DNA from: Micromonospora sp. PLK6-60
GTDB taxonomy: Bacteria > Actinomycetota > Actinomycetes > Mycobacteriales > Micromonosporaceae
Reading direction: 5' to 3'
Assembly: GCF_019890675.1 (NCBI RefSeq)
Contig: NZ_JAIOAA010000024.1
Coordinates: forward strand, 1-59,296
Length of the DNA: 59,296 bases
Part shown: positions 1-9,045 of the stretch, piece by piece
Layout: each line of letters starts with the position of its first letter
Position numbering within the stretch: position 1 is the first letter of the stretch
The notes under the pieces: model-generated
Told to the model about the DNA's origin: nothing
Databases searched by the model: none
The model's input: only the letters and a program-made list of their open reading frames with translations
Position numbers and translations under genes: made by a program

Positions 1-55
1 GCTGACCCTCGACAACGGATTCCAGTACCGCAGCTATTTCAAGTTCATCAGCTGA
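1..55 (+). CDS. 3' end of a secreted-hydrolase gene (probable M36 peptidase paralogue), truncated by window edge
   Basis: Only the last 17 codons and the TGA stop (53-55) are visible. They read LTLDNGFQYRSYFKFIS, nearly the same as the last 17 residues of the next gene (LTLDDGYQHRAYFRFIS). This implies a tandem paralogue of the downstream M36 metallopeptidase, or at least a shared C-terminal domain. A strong hairpin follows at 65-126. The rest of the gene lies outside the window, so its peptidase identity is inferred from the tail alone. Confidence 0.6.
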   Translation, partial: LTLDNGFQYRSYFKFIS

Positions 56-64
56 TCCCTGACC

Positions 65-126
65 GCGACACCGGATAGCCCCGGAGGGAGCGTCCCGACC
101 ACGGACACTCCCTCCGGTGGTGTCGC
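65..126 (+). terminator. Two-part hairpin terminator after the truncated paralogue
   Basis: An inner perfect 10-bp stem pairs 81-90 (ccggagggag) with 108-117. An outer 8-bp stem pairs 65-72 (gcgacacc) with 119-126. There is no U-tract, as is common for high-GC actinobacterial terminators. It separates the truncated gene from the next peptidase gene. Confidence 0.7.
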
Positions 127-179
127 GGACCCGTTCGAGGCGAGACCCGCCGCGTCCGTACAGCGAAGGGAAACCCCCC

Positions 180-2999
180 GTGCAGACATCCCCCTCGAAT
201 TCGCGTGGCCGACGCGTCGCCGCGGTGCTGATGGCCACCGGCCTCGTCGTGGCCCTCGGGCCGTTCACCGCCCGGCCCGGTTGGGCCGCGCCCGACGAGC
301 AACCCGAACCCCTCGGCCGCTTCCTCACCGGCCCGAACCAGGGCAGCCCCGCGGAGATCGCCACCCGCTACCTGCGGGCCCACCCGGCCGAGTACGGGGT
401 CCGCGCCGCGGACCTCGCCGACCTCACGGTCGCCTCCAGCTACACCAGCAAGCACAGCGGAGTGACCCACGTCAACCTGGCGCAGCGCCACCAGGACCGG
501 GAGGTCTTCGGCGCCACCGCCACCGTCAGCGTGGCCCGCGACGGCAGCGTCGTCTTCGTCGGCGACACCCTGGTCCCCGGGCTGACCGGCGCGGCCACGG
601 CCACCCCGTCCCTCGACGCGGTCGACGCGGTGCGGGCCGCCGCCGACGCGCTCGACCTGGCCGACCCGCAGGGCCCCCGGGTGCTCAGCCGCACGACCGG
701 CCCGGCCCAGCGCACCGTCGTCTCCGGCGGCGGCATCTCCGACCAGCCCATCCCCGCCAAGCTCGGCTGGCAGCCCACCGACGACGGCCTGCGCCCGGCC
801 TGGCAGCTGGTGATCGACGACGCCAGCGACGTGCACCTGTGGAACGCCACCGTCGACGCCGAGAGCGGCGAGCTGCTCGCCGCCGACGACTGGACCGACC
901 AGGACAGCCCGGCCGACCTGGCCAGCACGCTGGGCCGCCGGACGGCACCGGCGGCGGCCGCCGCCGCTCCGGCACCGGCCGCCGCGAGCGTCCGGCCGCC
1001 GAACCCGGTCCAGGACGGGTCGAGCTACCGGGTGTTCGAGTTCCCCAAGGGCGACCCGAACGACGGCCCACAGACGGTGGTGACCAAGCCCGCCGACGGG
1101 GACGCCTCGCCGTACGGCTGGCACGACACCGACGGCGCCGCCGGCGCCGAGCACACCACCACCCGGGGCAACAACGCGCACGCCTACACCGACCGGGACG
1201 CCAACAACCAGGTCGACCCGGGCAGCGCGGCCGACGGCGGCGCGGGCCTCAGCTTCGACTTCCCGGCCGACCTGAACGAGCACCCGCAGACCTACACCCA
1301 GGCCGCGGTGGTGAACCAGTTCTACTGGTGCAACGTGGTGCACGACCTGACCTACCGGTACGGCTTCGACGAGGCGTCCGGCAACTTCCAGGTCAACAAC
1401 TACGGCCGGGGCGGGACCGGCGGCGACGACGTGCAGTGCGAGGCGCACGACGGCTCGGGGCAGAACAACGCCAACTTCTCCACCCCGGCGCTGGACGGCG
1501 GGCGGCCCCGGATGCAGATGTTCCTCTGGCCGGGCAACCAGTTCGGCCTGCCCAACGCGGTCACCGTCGACGGCCGCACCTACGAGGCGGAGTACGCGCG
1601 GTTCACCCCCGCGCCGACCAGCGCCGGCTTCGCCGGCCAGGTGGTGTCGGTCGACGACGGCGTCGGGGCGGCCGGCGACGGCTGCACCGACTACCGGCTG
1701 CCGGCCGGCGCGATCGCGGTGGTCGACCGCACCAGCGCCTGCAACTACCACGTCCAGGTGAGCAACGCCGAGCGGGCGGGCGCCACCGCCGTGGTGGTGG
1801 TGAACAACGTGGCCGGCGCCCCGGTGGTGATGAGCGGCTCGATGAGCCCGGCCGTCGGCATCCCCGCGGTGATGGTGAGCCAGGCCGACGGGGCCGGCCT
1901 CCGGGCGGCGCTGCCGGCCGCCGGCCGGGTGCACCGCAACCTCGACCGGCCGGCGATGCGGGACGCCTCGTTCCGCTCGGAGACGATCTTCCACGAGTAC
2001 GGCCACGGGGTCTCCAACCGGCTCACCGGCGGCCCGACTGTCAACTGCCTCACCGGCGACGAGCAGATGGGTGAGGGCTGGAGCGACTTCCTCGCGATCA
2101 CCTCGCTGCTCAACCCCGCCATCGACGACCCGGAGAACGCCCGCGGCTACGGCCAGTACCCGCTGTTCCAGGACAGCCGGGTCGGCGGTGGCATCCGGCC
2201 GCGGCCGTACTCGCGGAACATGGAGATCCAGCCGTTCACCTACGACAGCATCAAGACCGGCGGCTGGCTGGACGGCACCTCGCTGGCCGCGCCGCACGGC
2301 ATCGGCCACGGCTGGGCCGCCGTCCTGTGGGACGTGACCTGGAACCTCGTCGACCGGCACGGTTTCAACCCGAACCTCTACCAGGCGTGGCACACCGGCG
2401 GGAACAACCTCGCGATGCAACTGGTGATCGACGGGTTGAAGATGCAGGGCTGCGGCCCCGGCTTCGTCACCGGCCGCAACGCGATCATCGCCGCCGACGC
2501 CGCCCTGACCGGTGGGCAGAACGCCTGCATCCTCTGGGGCTCCTTCGCCCGCCGCGGCCTGGGCTACAGCGCGGTGCAGGGCACCACCGGCCGGAACGAC
2601 AACAGCGAGGCGTTCGACACCCACCCGTCCTGCCGCGGTGACTTCGTCGGGCGGGCGGCCCAGCCGGCCCTCAACACCGTCGTCGCCGGGGACGCCGTAC
2701 CGATGAAGTTCACCCTCGCCACCAACCGCGGCCTGGACATCCTGGCCAGCGGCTCGCCCTACTCCCGCCTGGTCGACTGCGACACCCTGCGCACCGTCAA
2801 CCCCGACGGGTCGATCACCCCGCGTCCGACCCCCGTGGCGGCCCGCAACCCGGGCGGCGCCGGCCTGAGCGCCAACGCCAACGGCCAGTACAACTACCCG
2901 TGGAAGACCGACCCCGCCTGGGCCGGCACCTGCCGCGAGTTCGTCCTCACCCTCGACGACGGATACCAGCACCGGGCCTACTTCAGGTTCATCAGCTGA
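180..2999 (+). CDS. Secreted M36-family (fungalysin-type) zinc metallopeptidase with PA domain
   Basis: An extracellular zinc endopeptidase of 939 aa. The GTG at 180 is chosen because a GAAGGGA-like ribosome site ends about 9 nt upstream and the N-terminus then has a twin-arginine-like basic stretch (SRGRR) and a hydrophobic signal segment at residues 10-35. Residues about 40-230 resemble the fungalysin/thermolysin propeptide (FTP-like). The catalytic HEYGH motif is at residues 605-609, followed by GEGWSDF with the third zinc ligand Glu near residue 632, the M36 arrangement. A protease-associated (PA) domain (VVVVNNVAG, GIPAVMVS) lies at about 490-580, inserted before the catalytic helix. The C-terminal about 130 residues form an extra domain shared with the gene cut off at the window start. 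A 17-bp hairpin follows the stop. Confidence 0.9.
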   Translation: MQTSPSNSRGRRVAAVLMATGLVVALGPFTARPGWAAPDEQPEPLGRFLTGPNQGSPAEIATRYLRAHPAEYGVRAADLADLTVASSYTSKHSGVTHVNLAQRHQDREVFGATATVSVARDGSVVFVGDTLVPGLTGAATATPSLDAVDAVRAAADALDLADPQGPRVLSRTTGPAQRTVVSGGGISDQPIPAKLGWQPTDDGLRPAWQLVIDDASDVHLWNATVDAESGELLAADDWTDQDSPADLASTLGRRTAPAAAAAAPAPAAASVRPPNPVQDGSSYRVFEFPKGDPNDGPQTVVTKPADGDASPYGWHDTDGAAGAEHTTTRGNNAHAYTDRDANNQVDPGSAADGGAGLSFDFPADLNEHPQTYTQAAVVNQFYWCNVVHDLTYRYGFDEASGNFQVNNYGRGGTGGDDVQCEAHDGSGQNNANFSTPALDGGRPRMQMFLWPGNQFGLPNAVTVDGRTYEAEYARFTPAPTSAGFAGQVVSVDDGVGAAGDGCTDYRLPAGAIAVVDRTSACNYHVQVSNAERAGATAVVVVNNVAGAPVVMSGSMSPAVGIPAVMVSQADGAGLRAALPAAGRVHRNLDRPAMRDASFRSETIFHEYGHGVSNRLTGGPTVNCLTGDEQMGEGWSDFLAITSLLNPAIDDPENARGYGQYPLFQDSRVGGGIRPRPYSRNMEIQPFTYDSIKTGGWLDGTSLAAPHGIGHGWAAVLWDVTWNLVDRHGFNPNLYQAWHTGGNNLAMQLVIDGLKMQGCGPGFVTGRNAIIAADAALTGGQNACILWGSFARRGLGYSAVQGTTGRNDNSEAFDTHPSCRGDFVGRAAQPALNTVVAGDAVPMKFTLATNRGLDILASGSPYSRLVDCDTLRTVNPDGSITPRPTPVAARNPGGAGLSANANGQYNYPWKTDPAWAGTCREFVLTLDDGYQHRAYFRFIS

Positions 3000-3015
3000 C
3001 CCCTCGACCGGGTCG

Positions 3016-3054
3016 GGCCCGGGTCACGCCGCAGCCGGCGGCGTGACCCGGGCC
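3016..3054 (+). terminator. Strong hairpin terminator after the M36 peptidase gene
   Basis: A perfect 17-bp stem (3016-3032 with 3038-3054) and a 5-nt loop, 16 nt after the TGA. No U-run follows. Confidence 0.8.
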
Positions 3055-3273
3055 GGTCACGTTCGGTGATCACGGGTGCCCGCCGAGCGCTCCGGCGACC
3101 GGCCGGGCACCCGTCGACAGCGTGACGCGGCAGGTCGACGCCGGGGCCGTCGCGTCGATCAGCGTCGCCGGCTGCCCGGTCGACCATTCCTTTCCGTACA
3201 TCCGACGGCTCACCACCGGACACCGTGCTCGCTTATCCTCCAGCGGTCGAACCCCCCTCGGAGGCTCAGCTTC

Positions 3274-6200
3274 ATGCGCAGAACCAGAAGATCACTGACC
3301 GTGGCGGGTGCGCTGCTCACCAGCGGCCTGCTCGCCCTGACCAGCGGCGCCACCGCGTACGCCGACCCAGCGGACACGCTCCCCGCCATCAGTGAGATCC
3401 ACTACGACAACGCCGGGACCGACACCGGCGAGGCGATCGAGATCGAGGCGCCGGTCGACTTCGACCTGACCGGCTGGCAGATCGTCCTCTACAACGGCGC
3501 GAACGGCGCGGCGTACAACACCCGGACCCTGAGCGGCACGGTGCCGGCCGCCGGCGTGGTCGTCGCCAACTACCCGACCGACGGCATCCAGAACGGCTCC
3601 CCCGACGGCGTCGCGCTGGTCTCCCCCACCGGGTCGGTCGCCGAGTTCCTCACCTACGAGGGGACCTTCACCGCGGTCGGCGGCCCGGCCAACGGGATGA
3701 CCGGCACGGACATCGGGGTCGAGGAGACCACCACCACCCCGGTCGGCCAGTCGCTGCAGAAGATCAACGGCAAGTGGAACGCCCCGGCGCCGCACACCTT
3801 CGGCGCCCGCAACGCCACCCCCGGGCCCGACCCGGACCCCGAGCCGGAGCCGGTCGGCTGCACCGTCACCGTCGACCGCACCATCGCCGAGGTGCAGGGC
3901 ACCGGCGGCGCGACGCCGCTGCCGAACACCCGGGTCACCGTTGAGGGCATCGTGACCGCCGACCACCGCACCGGTGGCTACAACGGCGTCTACGTGCAGA
4001 CCGCCGGCAGCGGTGGCGACCGCCCGGTGGCCGCCGGCACCGCCTCCGACGGCATCTTCGTCTACCTCACCACGAACACCGCGAACCACCCGTCGGTCAC
4101 GGTCGGTGACCGGGTCCGGGTCAGCGGCACCCCGAACGAGTACAACGGCCTCACCCAGCTCACCATCGCCGCCAAGGCGGACGTGCAGATCTGCGCGCAC
4201 GACGCGACCCTGCCCGCCCCGGTCCCGGTCGGCCTGCCGCTGGCCGACGACGCCCGCGAGTCGGTCGAGTCGATGCTGGTGGCGCCGCTCGGGCAGCACA
4301 CCGTCTCCGAGGTGTACAACACCAACCGCTACGGCGAGGTCGTGCTCGCCGCCGGTGACCGCCCGGCCCCCAACGCGACCGACCTGGCCCGCCCGGGCTC
4401 GGACGCGGCCAAGCAGGTGATCGCCGACAACAAGCTGCGCCGGATCCTGCTCGACGACGGCAAGACCACCAACCTGTCCACCGCCGGGCTGCTGCCGCCG
4501 TACCTGTCCAAGGAGAACCCGCTGCGGGTCGGCGACTCGGTCGAGGCGTTCGGGCCGGTCGTGCTCTCGTACGGCTTCAGCGAGTGGCGCCTGCAGCCGA
4601 CCACGCCGGTCAGCGCGGACACCCCGACGGTCGGCCGGACCACCTTCAAGGCCACCAACCCGCGGACCGCGACGCCGGCGAACGTGGGCGGCGACATCCG
4701 GGTGGCCAGCTTCAACGTGCTCAACTACTTCGTCCACTTCGGTGGCGACGCCCGCGGCGCGGCGAACGAGGCCGGGCTGGCCAAGCAGGAGGCGAAGATC
4801 GTCGCGGCGATCAGCGCGCTGGGCGCCGACGTGGTGGGTCTCGAGGAGATCGAGAACTCGGTCCGGTTCGACGCGAACGACCCGCAGCAGGCGCTCAAGC
4901 GCCTGGTCACCGCCCTGAACGCCAAGGACGGCGCGGGGACCTGGGACTACGTCCGCACCCCGGCGGAGCTGCCCAGCGCGGCCGAGCAGGACTTCATCAC
5001 CACGGCGATCATCTTCAAGCCGGCCAAGGTCGCCCCGCAGGGCCCGGCGCGGTCGGTCAACGACGAGAGCGTCTGGTTCAACGCCCGCGAGCCGATCGCG
5101 CAGACGTTCACCGCGGGCAAGCTCACCTTCACCGTGGTGGTCAACCACCTGAAGTCCAAGAGCGGCACCGGCACCGGCGACAACGCCGACACCGGGGACG
5201 GCCAGGGCTCCTGGAACGGCGACCGGGTCCGGCAGGCCCGGGCGCTGACCGCCTTCGTCGACCGGGTCAAGGCCGACAGCGGCACCGACGACGTGCTGCT
5301 GCTGGGTGACTTCAACGCGTACACCCAGGAGGACCCGATGCAGGTCCTCTACGACAAGCAGTACAAGGACCTCAACGACACCGGCAAGGCCACCTACGTC
5401 TTCGGTGGCGAGTCCGGCTCGCTCGACCACGCCCTCGCCTCGCCGTCGCTGGCGTCGCGGGTGACCGGCGTCGACGTCTGGCAGATCAACGCCGTCGAGT
5501 CGTTCGCCTTCCAGTACGACGGGCTGGCCGCCTTCTACGACCCGAACCCGTACCGGGCCAGCGACCACAACCCGGTCGTGGTGGGCCTGAGCACCAGCGC
5601 CAAGCCGGTCAACCTCCAGCTGCTGGGCATCAACGACTTCCACGGCCGGCTGGAGTCCCCGGCCACCGTCGGTGGTCAGCCGGCCGGCGGCGCCGCCCAG
5701 CTCGCCGGCCTGGTCGGCCAGCTGCGGGCGCAGAACCCGAACACCGCGTTCGTCTCGGCCGGTGACAACATCGGCGCGTCCACCTTCATCTCCGCGATCG
5801 ACGGGGACAACCCGACGATCGACGCGCTGAACGCGGCCGGCCTGGTCGCCTCGGCGGTGGGCAACCACGAGTTCGACAAGGGCATCGCCGACCTGACCGG
5901 CCGGGTGTCCGACCGGGCCGACTTCCCGTACCTGGGCGCCAACGTCTACCGGGGCGCCGACCGGGCGCTGCCGGCGTACTCGGTGAGCACCGTCGGTGGG
6001 ATCAAGGTCGGCTTCGTCGGCGTGGTGACCGAGCAGACCGCGTCGCTGGTCAGCCCGGACGGCATCGCCGGCCTGACCTTCCGTGACCCGGTGGCCGAGG
6101 CCAACCTGGTCGCCGGCCAGCTCAAGGACGGCAACCCGGACAACGGCGAGGCCGACGTGGTGGTGCTGCTCGCGCACGAGGGCGCCGCGACGGAGAACAT

Positions 6201-7641
6201 CAGCTCTGCCGAGGCGCTGGCCAACGACCCGGTCTTCGGCAAGTTCACCCGGGTCGACGCCACCATCGACGCCATCTTCAGCGGTCACACCCACCAGCCG
6301 TACGCCTTCAAGGTGCCGGTGCCCGGGTCGGACAAGCTGCGGCCGGTGGTCCAGGCCGAGGACTACGGCCTGCGGCTGGGCAAGGTCAACCTGACCTTCG
6401 ACCCGAACTCGCGCTCGGTGACCGCCGCCGACGCCACACTGGTCGACGTGGTCGGCGCGCCGCAGCACCCGGCGGTGGCCGACATCGTGGCCGCCGCGAA
6501 GGTCAAGGCCGCCGAGCTGGGCAAGCAGAAGCTCGGGGCGATCACCGCGGACATCAAGCGGGCCTACACCAACGGCAACGAGGACCGGGGCAAGGAGTCG
6601 GCGCTTGGCAACTTCATCGCCGACGTGCAGCTCGCCGGCACCTCCGACGCCGGCCGGGGTGGGGCGCAGATCGCGTTCATGAATCCCGGTGGCCTGCGGG
6701 CCGACCTGCTCTACCGCACCGACGGCACGGTGACCTACGCCGACGCCTTCGCCGTGCAGCCGTTCGCCAACGACGTGGTCACCAAGACCTACACCGGCGC
6801 CCAGATCAAGCAGGTGCTGGAGGAGCAGTGGCAGCCCGACGGGGCGTCCCGTCCGGTGCTGTGGCTGGGGGTCTCGAAGGGGTTCAGCTACACCTACAAC
6901 CCCGACGCGCCGAAGGGCTCGCGGATCACCTCGGTCAAGCTCAACGGCACGGCGCTGGACCCGGCGGGCAGCTACCGGGTGACGGTCAACTCGTTCCTCG
7001 CCTCCGGTGGCGACAACTTCACCACCCTCGGCCAGGGCACCAACCGGGCGACCACCGGTGACAACGACCTCACCATGCTGGTGAGCTACTTCGCGGCGAA
7101 CTCGCCGGTCACCGCGGACACCCAGCCGCGCTCGGCGATCGGGCAGGCCGGACCGCAGTGCACCACCACGATCACCGGCAACTACGCCAAGCCGCTGGTG
7201 GTCACCGCGGGCCTGACCTGCCTGGAGAACGCCACCATCGGCGGCTCCGTCACGGTCAACCCGGGGGCGTCGCTGGTGGTCACCGGCGGCACCATCGGCG
7301 GCCCGCTCTACGCCACCCGCCCGGTGCTGCTCGACCTCGCCGGCGCGACGGTGTCCGGCCCGGTCACGGTCTCCGGCGCCACCGGCGCACTGAAGATCGT
7401 CAAGGGCAAGGTGGGCGGCCCGCTGTCGGTCACCGCCAGCACCGGCGGGGTGTCGGTCGACACGGTCACGATCAGCGGCCCGGTCACCCTCACCGGCAAC
7501 ACCGGCAGCCAGCCGGTCGTCGTCGCGGCGAACACCATCGGCGGCCCGCTCGCCTGCTCCGGCAACACCCCCGCCCCGGCCAACGACGGCCGGCCGAACA
7601 AGGTGAGCGGCCCGGCCAGCGGCCAGTGCGCGCGCCTGTGA
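3274..7641 (+). CDS. Secreted ExeM/NucH-type nuclease fused to 5'-nucleotidase
   Basis: A 1,455-aa secreted enzyme. The ATG at 3274 has a GGAGG site at 3260-3264 and starts a signal peptide (basic MRRTRRS, hydrophobic core, cleavage near AYA-DPA, about residue 32). Domains in order: lamin-tail-like domain (about 35-180); OB-fold nuclease-associated domain (about 195-330); endonuclease/exonuclease/phosphatase domain from residue 475 (SFNVLNY, LEEIEN, NHLKSKS, GDFN with Asp679, SDHNP with His765); calcineurin-like metallophosphoesterase domain from about 780 (NDFHG, SAGDN, GNHE at 863-866, GHTH at 1004-1007); 5'-nucleotidase C-terminal domain with NPGGLR near 1137; and a Gly/Thr/Val-rich beta-repeat tail (about 1290-1455). 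The fusion could degrade extracellular DNA and dephosphorylate the nucleotides, releasing phosphate and nucleosides. That coupling is inference from domain content. Confidence 0.92.
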   Translation: MRRTRRSLTVAGALLTSGLLALTSGATAYADPADTLPAISEIHYDNAGTDTGEAIEIEAPVDFDLTGWQIVLYNGANGAAYNTRTLSGTVPAAGVVVANYPTDGIQNGSPDGVALVSPTGSVAEFLTYEGTFTAVGGPANGMTGTDIGVEETTTTPVGQSLQKINGKWNAPAPHTFGARNATPGPDPDPEPEPVGCTVTVDRTIAEVQGTGGATPLPNTRVTVEGIVTADHRTGGYNGVYVQTAGSGGDRPVAAGTASDGIFVYLTTNTANHPSVTVGDRVRVSGTPNEYNGLTQLTIAAKADVQICAHDATLPAPVPVGLPLADDARESVESMLVAPLGQHTVSEVYNTNRYGEVVLAAGDRPAPNATDLARPGSDAAKQVIADNKLRRILLDDGKTTNLSTAGLLPPYLSKENPLRVGDSVEAFGPVVLSYGFSEWRLQPTTPVSADTPTVGRTTFKATNPRTATPANVGGDIRVASFNVLNYFVHFGGDARGAANEAGLAKQEAKIVAAISALGADVVGLEEIENSVRFDANDPQQALKRLVTALNAKDGAGTWDYVRTPAELPSAAEQDFITTAIIFKPAKVAPQGPARSVNDESVWFNAREPIAQTFTAGKLTFTVVVNHLKSKSGTGTGDNADTGDGQGSWNGDRVRQARALTAFVDRVKADSGTDDVLLLGDFNAYTQEDPMQVLYDKQYKDLNDTGKATYVFGGESGSLDHALASPSLASRVTGVDVWQINAVESFAFQYDGLAAFYDPNPYRASDHNPVVVGLSTSAKPVNLQLLGINDFHGRLESPATVGGQPAGGAAQLAGLVGQLRAQNPNTAFVSAGDNIGASTFISAIDGDNPTIDALNAAGLVASAVGNHEFDKGIADLTGRVSDRADFPYLGANVYRGADRALPAYSVSTVGGIKVGFVGVVTEQTASLVSPDGIAGLTFRDPVAEANLVAGQLKDGNPDNGEADVVVLLAHEGAATENISSAEALANDPVFGKFTRVDATIDAIFSGHTHQPYAFKVPVPGSDKLRPVVQAEDYGLRLGKVNLTFDPNSRSVTAADATLVDVVGAPQHPAVADIVAAAKVKAAELGKQKLGAITADIKRAYTNGNEDRGKESALGNFIADVQLAGTSDAGRGGAQIAFMNPGGLRADLLYRTDGTVTYADAFAVQPFANDVVTKTYTGAQIKQVLEEQWQPDGASRPVLWLGVSKGFSYTYNPDAPKGSRITSVKLNGTALDPAGSYRVTVNSFLASGGDNFTTLGQGTNRATTGDNDLTMLVSYFAANSPVTADTQPRSAIGQAGPQCTTTITGNYAKPLVVTAGLTCLENATIGGSVTVNPGASLVVTGGTIGGPLYATRPVLLDLAGATVSGPVTVSGATGALKIVKGKVGGPLSVTASTGGVSVDTVTISGPVTLTGNTGSQPVVVAANTIGGPLACSGNTPAPANDGRPNKVSGPASGQCARL

Positions 7642-7686
7642 CAGCGGGCTGACCGCCGGTCCACGGACCGGCCGGCCCGAACCCGG

Positions 7687-7717
7687 TCCCCCGGGCATCG
7701 CCACGATGCCCGGGGGA
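7687..7717 (+). terminator. Hairpin terminator between the nuclease fusion and the DUF4037 gene
   Basis: A perfect 11-bp stem, 7688-7698 (cccccgggcat) with 7706-7716, plus a closing T-A pair and a 7-nt loop. It lies between convergent genes and can serve both strands. Confidence 0.8.
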
Positions 7718-7789
7718 TCGGCGTTTCCCGCCGGGCCCGCGCCGTCGGTCCCGGCGGGGCGCGACAGGGGCGTGGTGCCGGCCGCGCCG

Positions 7790-8863
7790 TCAGTCCGGGT
7801 GGACCGCCGCCGCGATCCGGCGCAACCCCGCCGGGTCGGCGAGCACGTCGACGCTGTGCAGGTACTGGTCGACGGCGCCGACCGGTGGCCGGTCCCGCAG
7901 CACCGGGTCGGTGATCGCCGCGCGCAGCGCGGTGACGAACCGGCCGGCATGCAGCACGAGGAAGGGCCGGCCGTGGAACGGGCGGGCGGTGGGCGCGACG
8001 GGCCGGGCCAACCCGGTGTCGTTGGTCCAGGCCGCGACGATCTCCAGGGCCCGGACCAGGCCGTCCTGCCGCTCGGCCCAGTCACCCGGCCCGAGCGCCC
8101 GGGCCAGCGCGTCGACCGCCGGGTCCGCCGCCGGCAGCCGGCGGAACACGCTGCCGAGCCACTTGTCGTACGGCGGCCACCGGCGGTGCGCCAGCAGGCC
8201 GAGCCGCATCAGGTCCCGGGCCAGCCCGGCGGCCACCACCCGGCTGCCCAGCTCGTCGCCCACCTCGGCGCAGCGTCCCACCAGGTGTTCGGCCTGGCCG
8301 ACCCGGCCCCAACCGGCGGCCAGCACGTACCGCCAGACGTCGTCGGGATACCAGGCCAGCCGGTCCCGGACGGCGGTCAGCGCGCCGCCGAGCCCGTCGT
8401 GGAAGACCGCCCCGCCGCTCAGCTCGGCCAGCCGCTGGGTGGGCAGCCCGAGCCAGTCCACGGCGGCCAGCCCTCCGCGGGGGTCGAGGCCGAGCTTGTC
8501 CCGCAGCCAGCCGCCCAGCTCGTCGACGGTCACCCCGTGCCGGTCGCCGTCGGCGTCCACCGTGCCCAGGCGGGTGGTCGGGCCGCCGGAGAACCGGGTC
8601 GGCCAGCCCAGGAACTCGGCCGGCAGCCCGGCGTCGAGGACCGCCCGCAGCGGCGCGACCTCGTCTTCGTCGGCGACGAAGAGCTGGGTGCGCGGACCCC
8701 AGTCGTGGTCGGTGGAGCGCGGGGTGTCCAGGCCGAGCAGCTCCGAGCCACCGTCGAGCAGCCCGGCGGCGTACCGCAGGTCGGGCCGGCGCTCGGCCAG
8801 CAGCGGGGCGACCACCTCGTGGTGGAACCGGCGGGCCAGCGTCAGCCCGGGAACGAACGCCAT
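7790..8863 (-). CDS. DUF4037-family protein (nucleotidyltransferase-like)
   Basis: A 357-aa soluble protein. The ATG at 8863 (MAFVPGLTLARRFHHEVV) is preferred over upstream in-frame starts: it follows a CAGGAT hexamer by 6 nt and matches the usual N-terminus of this family. The hallmark is GGSELLGLDTPRSTDHDWGP near residues 38-57, where Gly-Ser and the DHDWG motif resemble the nucleotidyltransferase GS...D.D core. The C-terminal two thirds is helical and rich in Trp and Leu. Substrate and role are unknown. It is monocistronic, convergent with the nuclease fusion and divergent from the exonuclease gene. Confidence 0.8.
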   Translation of the reverse strand: MAFVPGLTLARRFHHEVVAPLLAERRPDLRYAAGLLDGGSELLGLDTPRSTDHDWGPRTQLFVADEDEVAPLRAVLDAGLPAEFLGWPTRFSGGPTTRLGTVDADGDRHGVTVDELGGWLRDKLGLDPRGGLAAVDWLGLPTQRLAELSGGAVFHDGLGGALTAVRDRLAWYPDDVWRYVLAAGWGRVGQAEHLVGRCAEVGDELGSRVVAAGLARDLMRLGLLAHRRWPPYDKWLGSVFRRLPAADPAVDALARALGPGDWAERQDGLVRALEIVAAWTNDTGLARPVAPTARPFHGRPFLVLHAGRFVTALRAAITDPVLRDRPPVGAVDQYLHSVDVLADPAGLRRIAAAVHPD

Positions 8864-8869
8864 GCCGGC

Positions 8870-8875
8870 ATCCTG
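8870..8875 (-). promoter_or_regulatory. Putative -10 element, DUF4037 gene
   Basis: CAGGAT on the minus strand, 6 nt before the ATG at 8863. This is a one-base variant of the TANNNT-N6-8-start pattern seen across the window and suggests a leaderless transcript. Confidence 0.4.
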
Positions 8876-9033
8876 CCCCGTCCCGCCGGGCCGGACCAGC
8901 CGATTCCCGCCCACGCCGCCCGCCCCCTCGCGGGTGGTTCGGTGTCGTACCGAGTGCGGCCCAGCCCGGCGGGCGACCGGCTACGACGACGACCGCCGCT
9001 GAGTCGCGTACCCCGGTTGTCGGTCGGTTGTGC

Positions 9034-9039
9034 CAGGCT
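9034..9039 (+). promoter_or_regulatory. Putative -10 element, exonuclease gene
   Basis: CAGGCT, 6 nt before GTG 9046, with no Shine-Dalgarno sequence. This is a one-base variant of the leaderless pattern. Confidence 0.4.
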
Positions 9040-9045
9040 GTCCGC

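Noticed and set aside
48..2972. Very long open frames opposite or beside real genes, such as 974 aa on the minus strand here and about 1,600 aa opposite the nuclease fusion
   Set aside because: They are by-products of high GC with few stop codons. Their translations are low-complexity Gly/Arg/Val or Arg/Pro sequence, and the opposite-strand genes have clear motifs.
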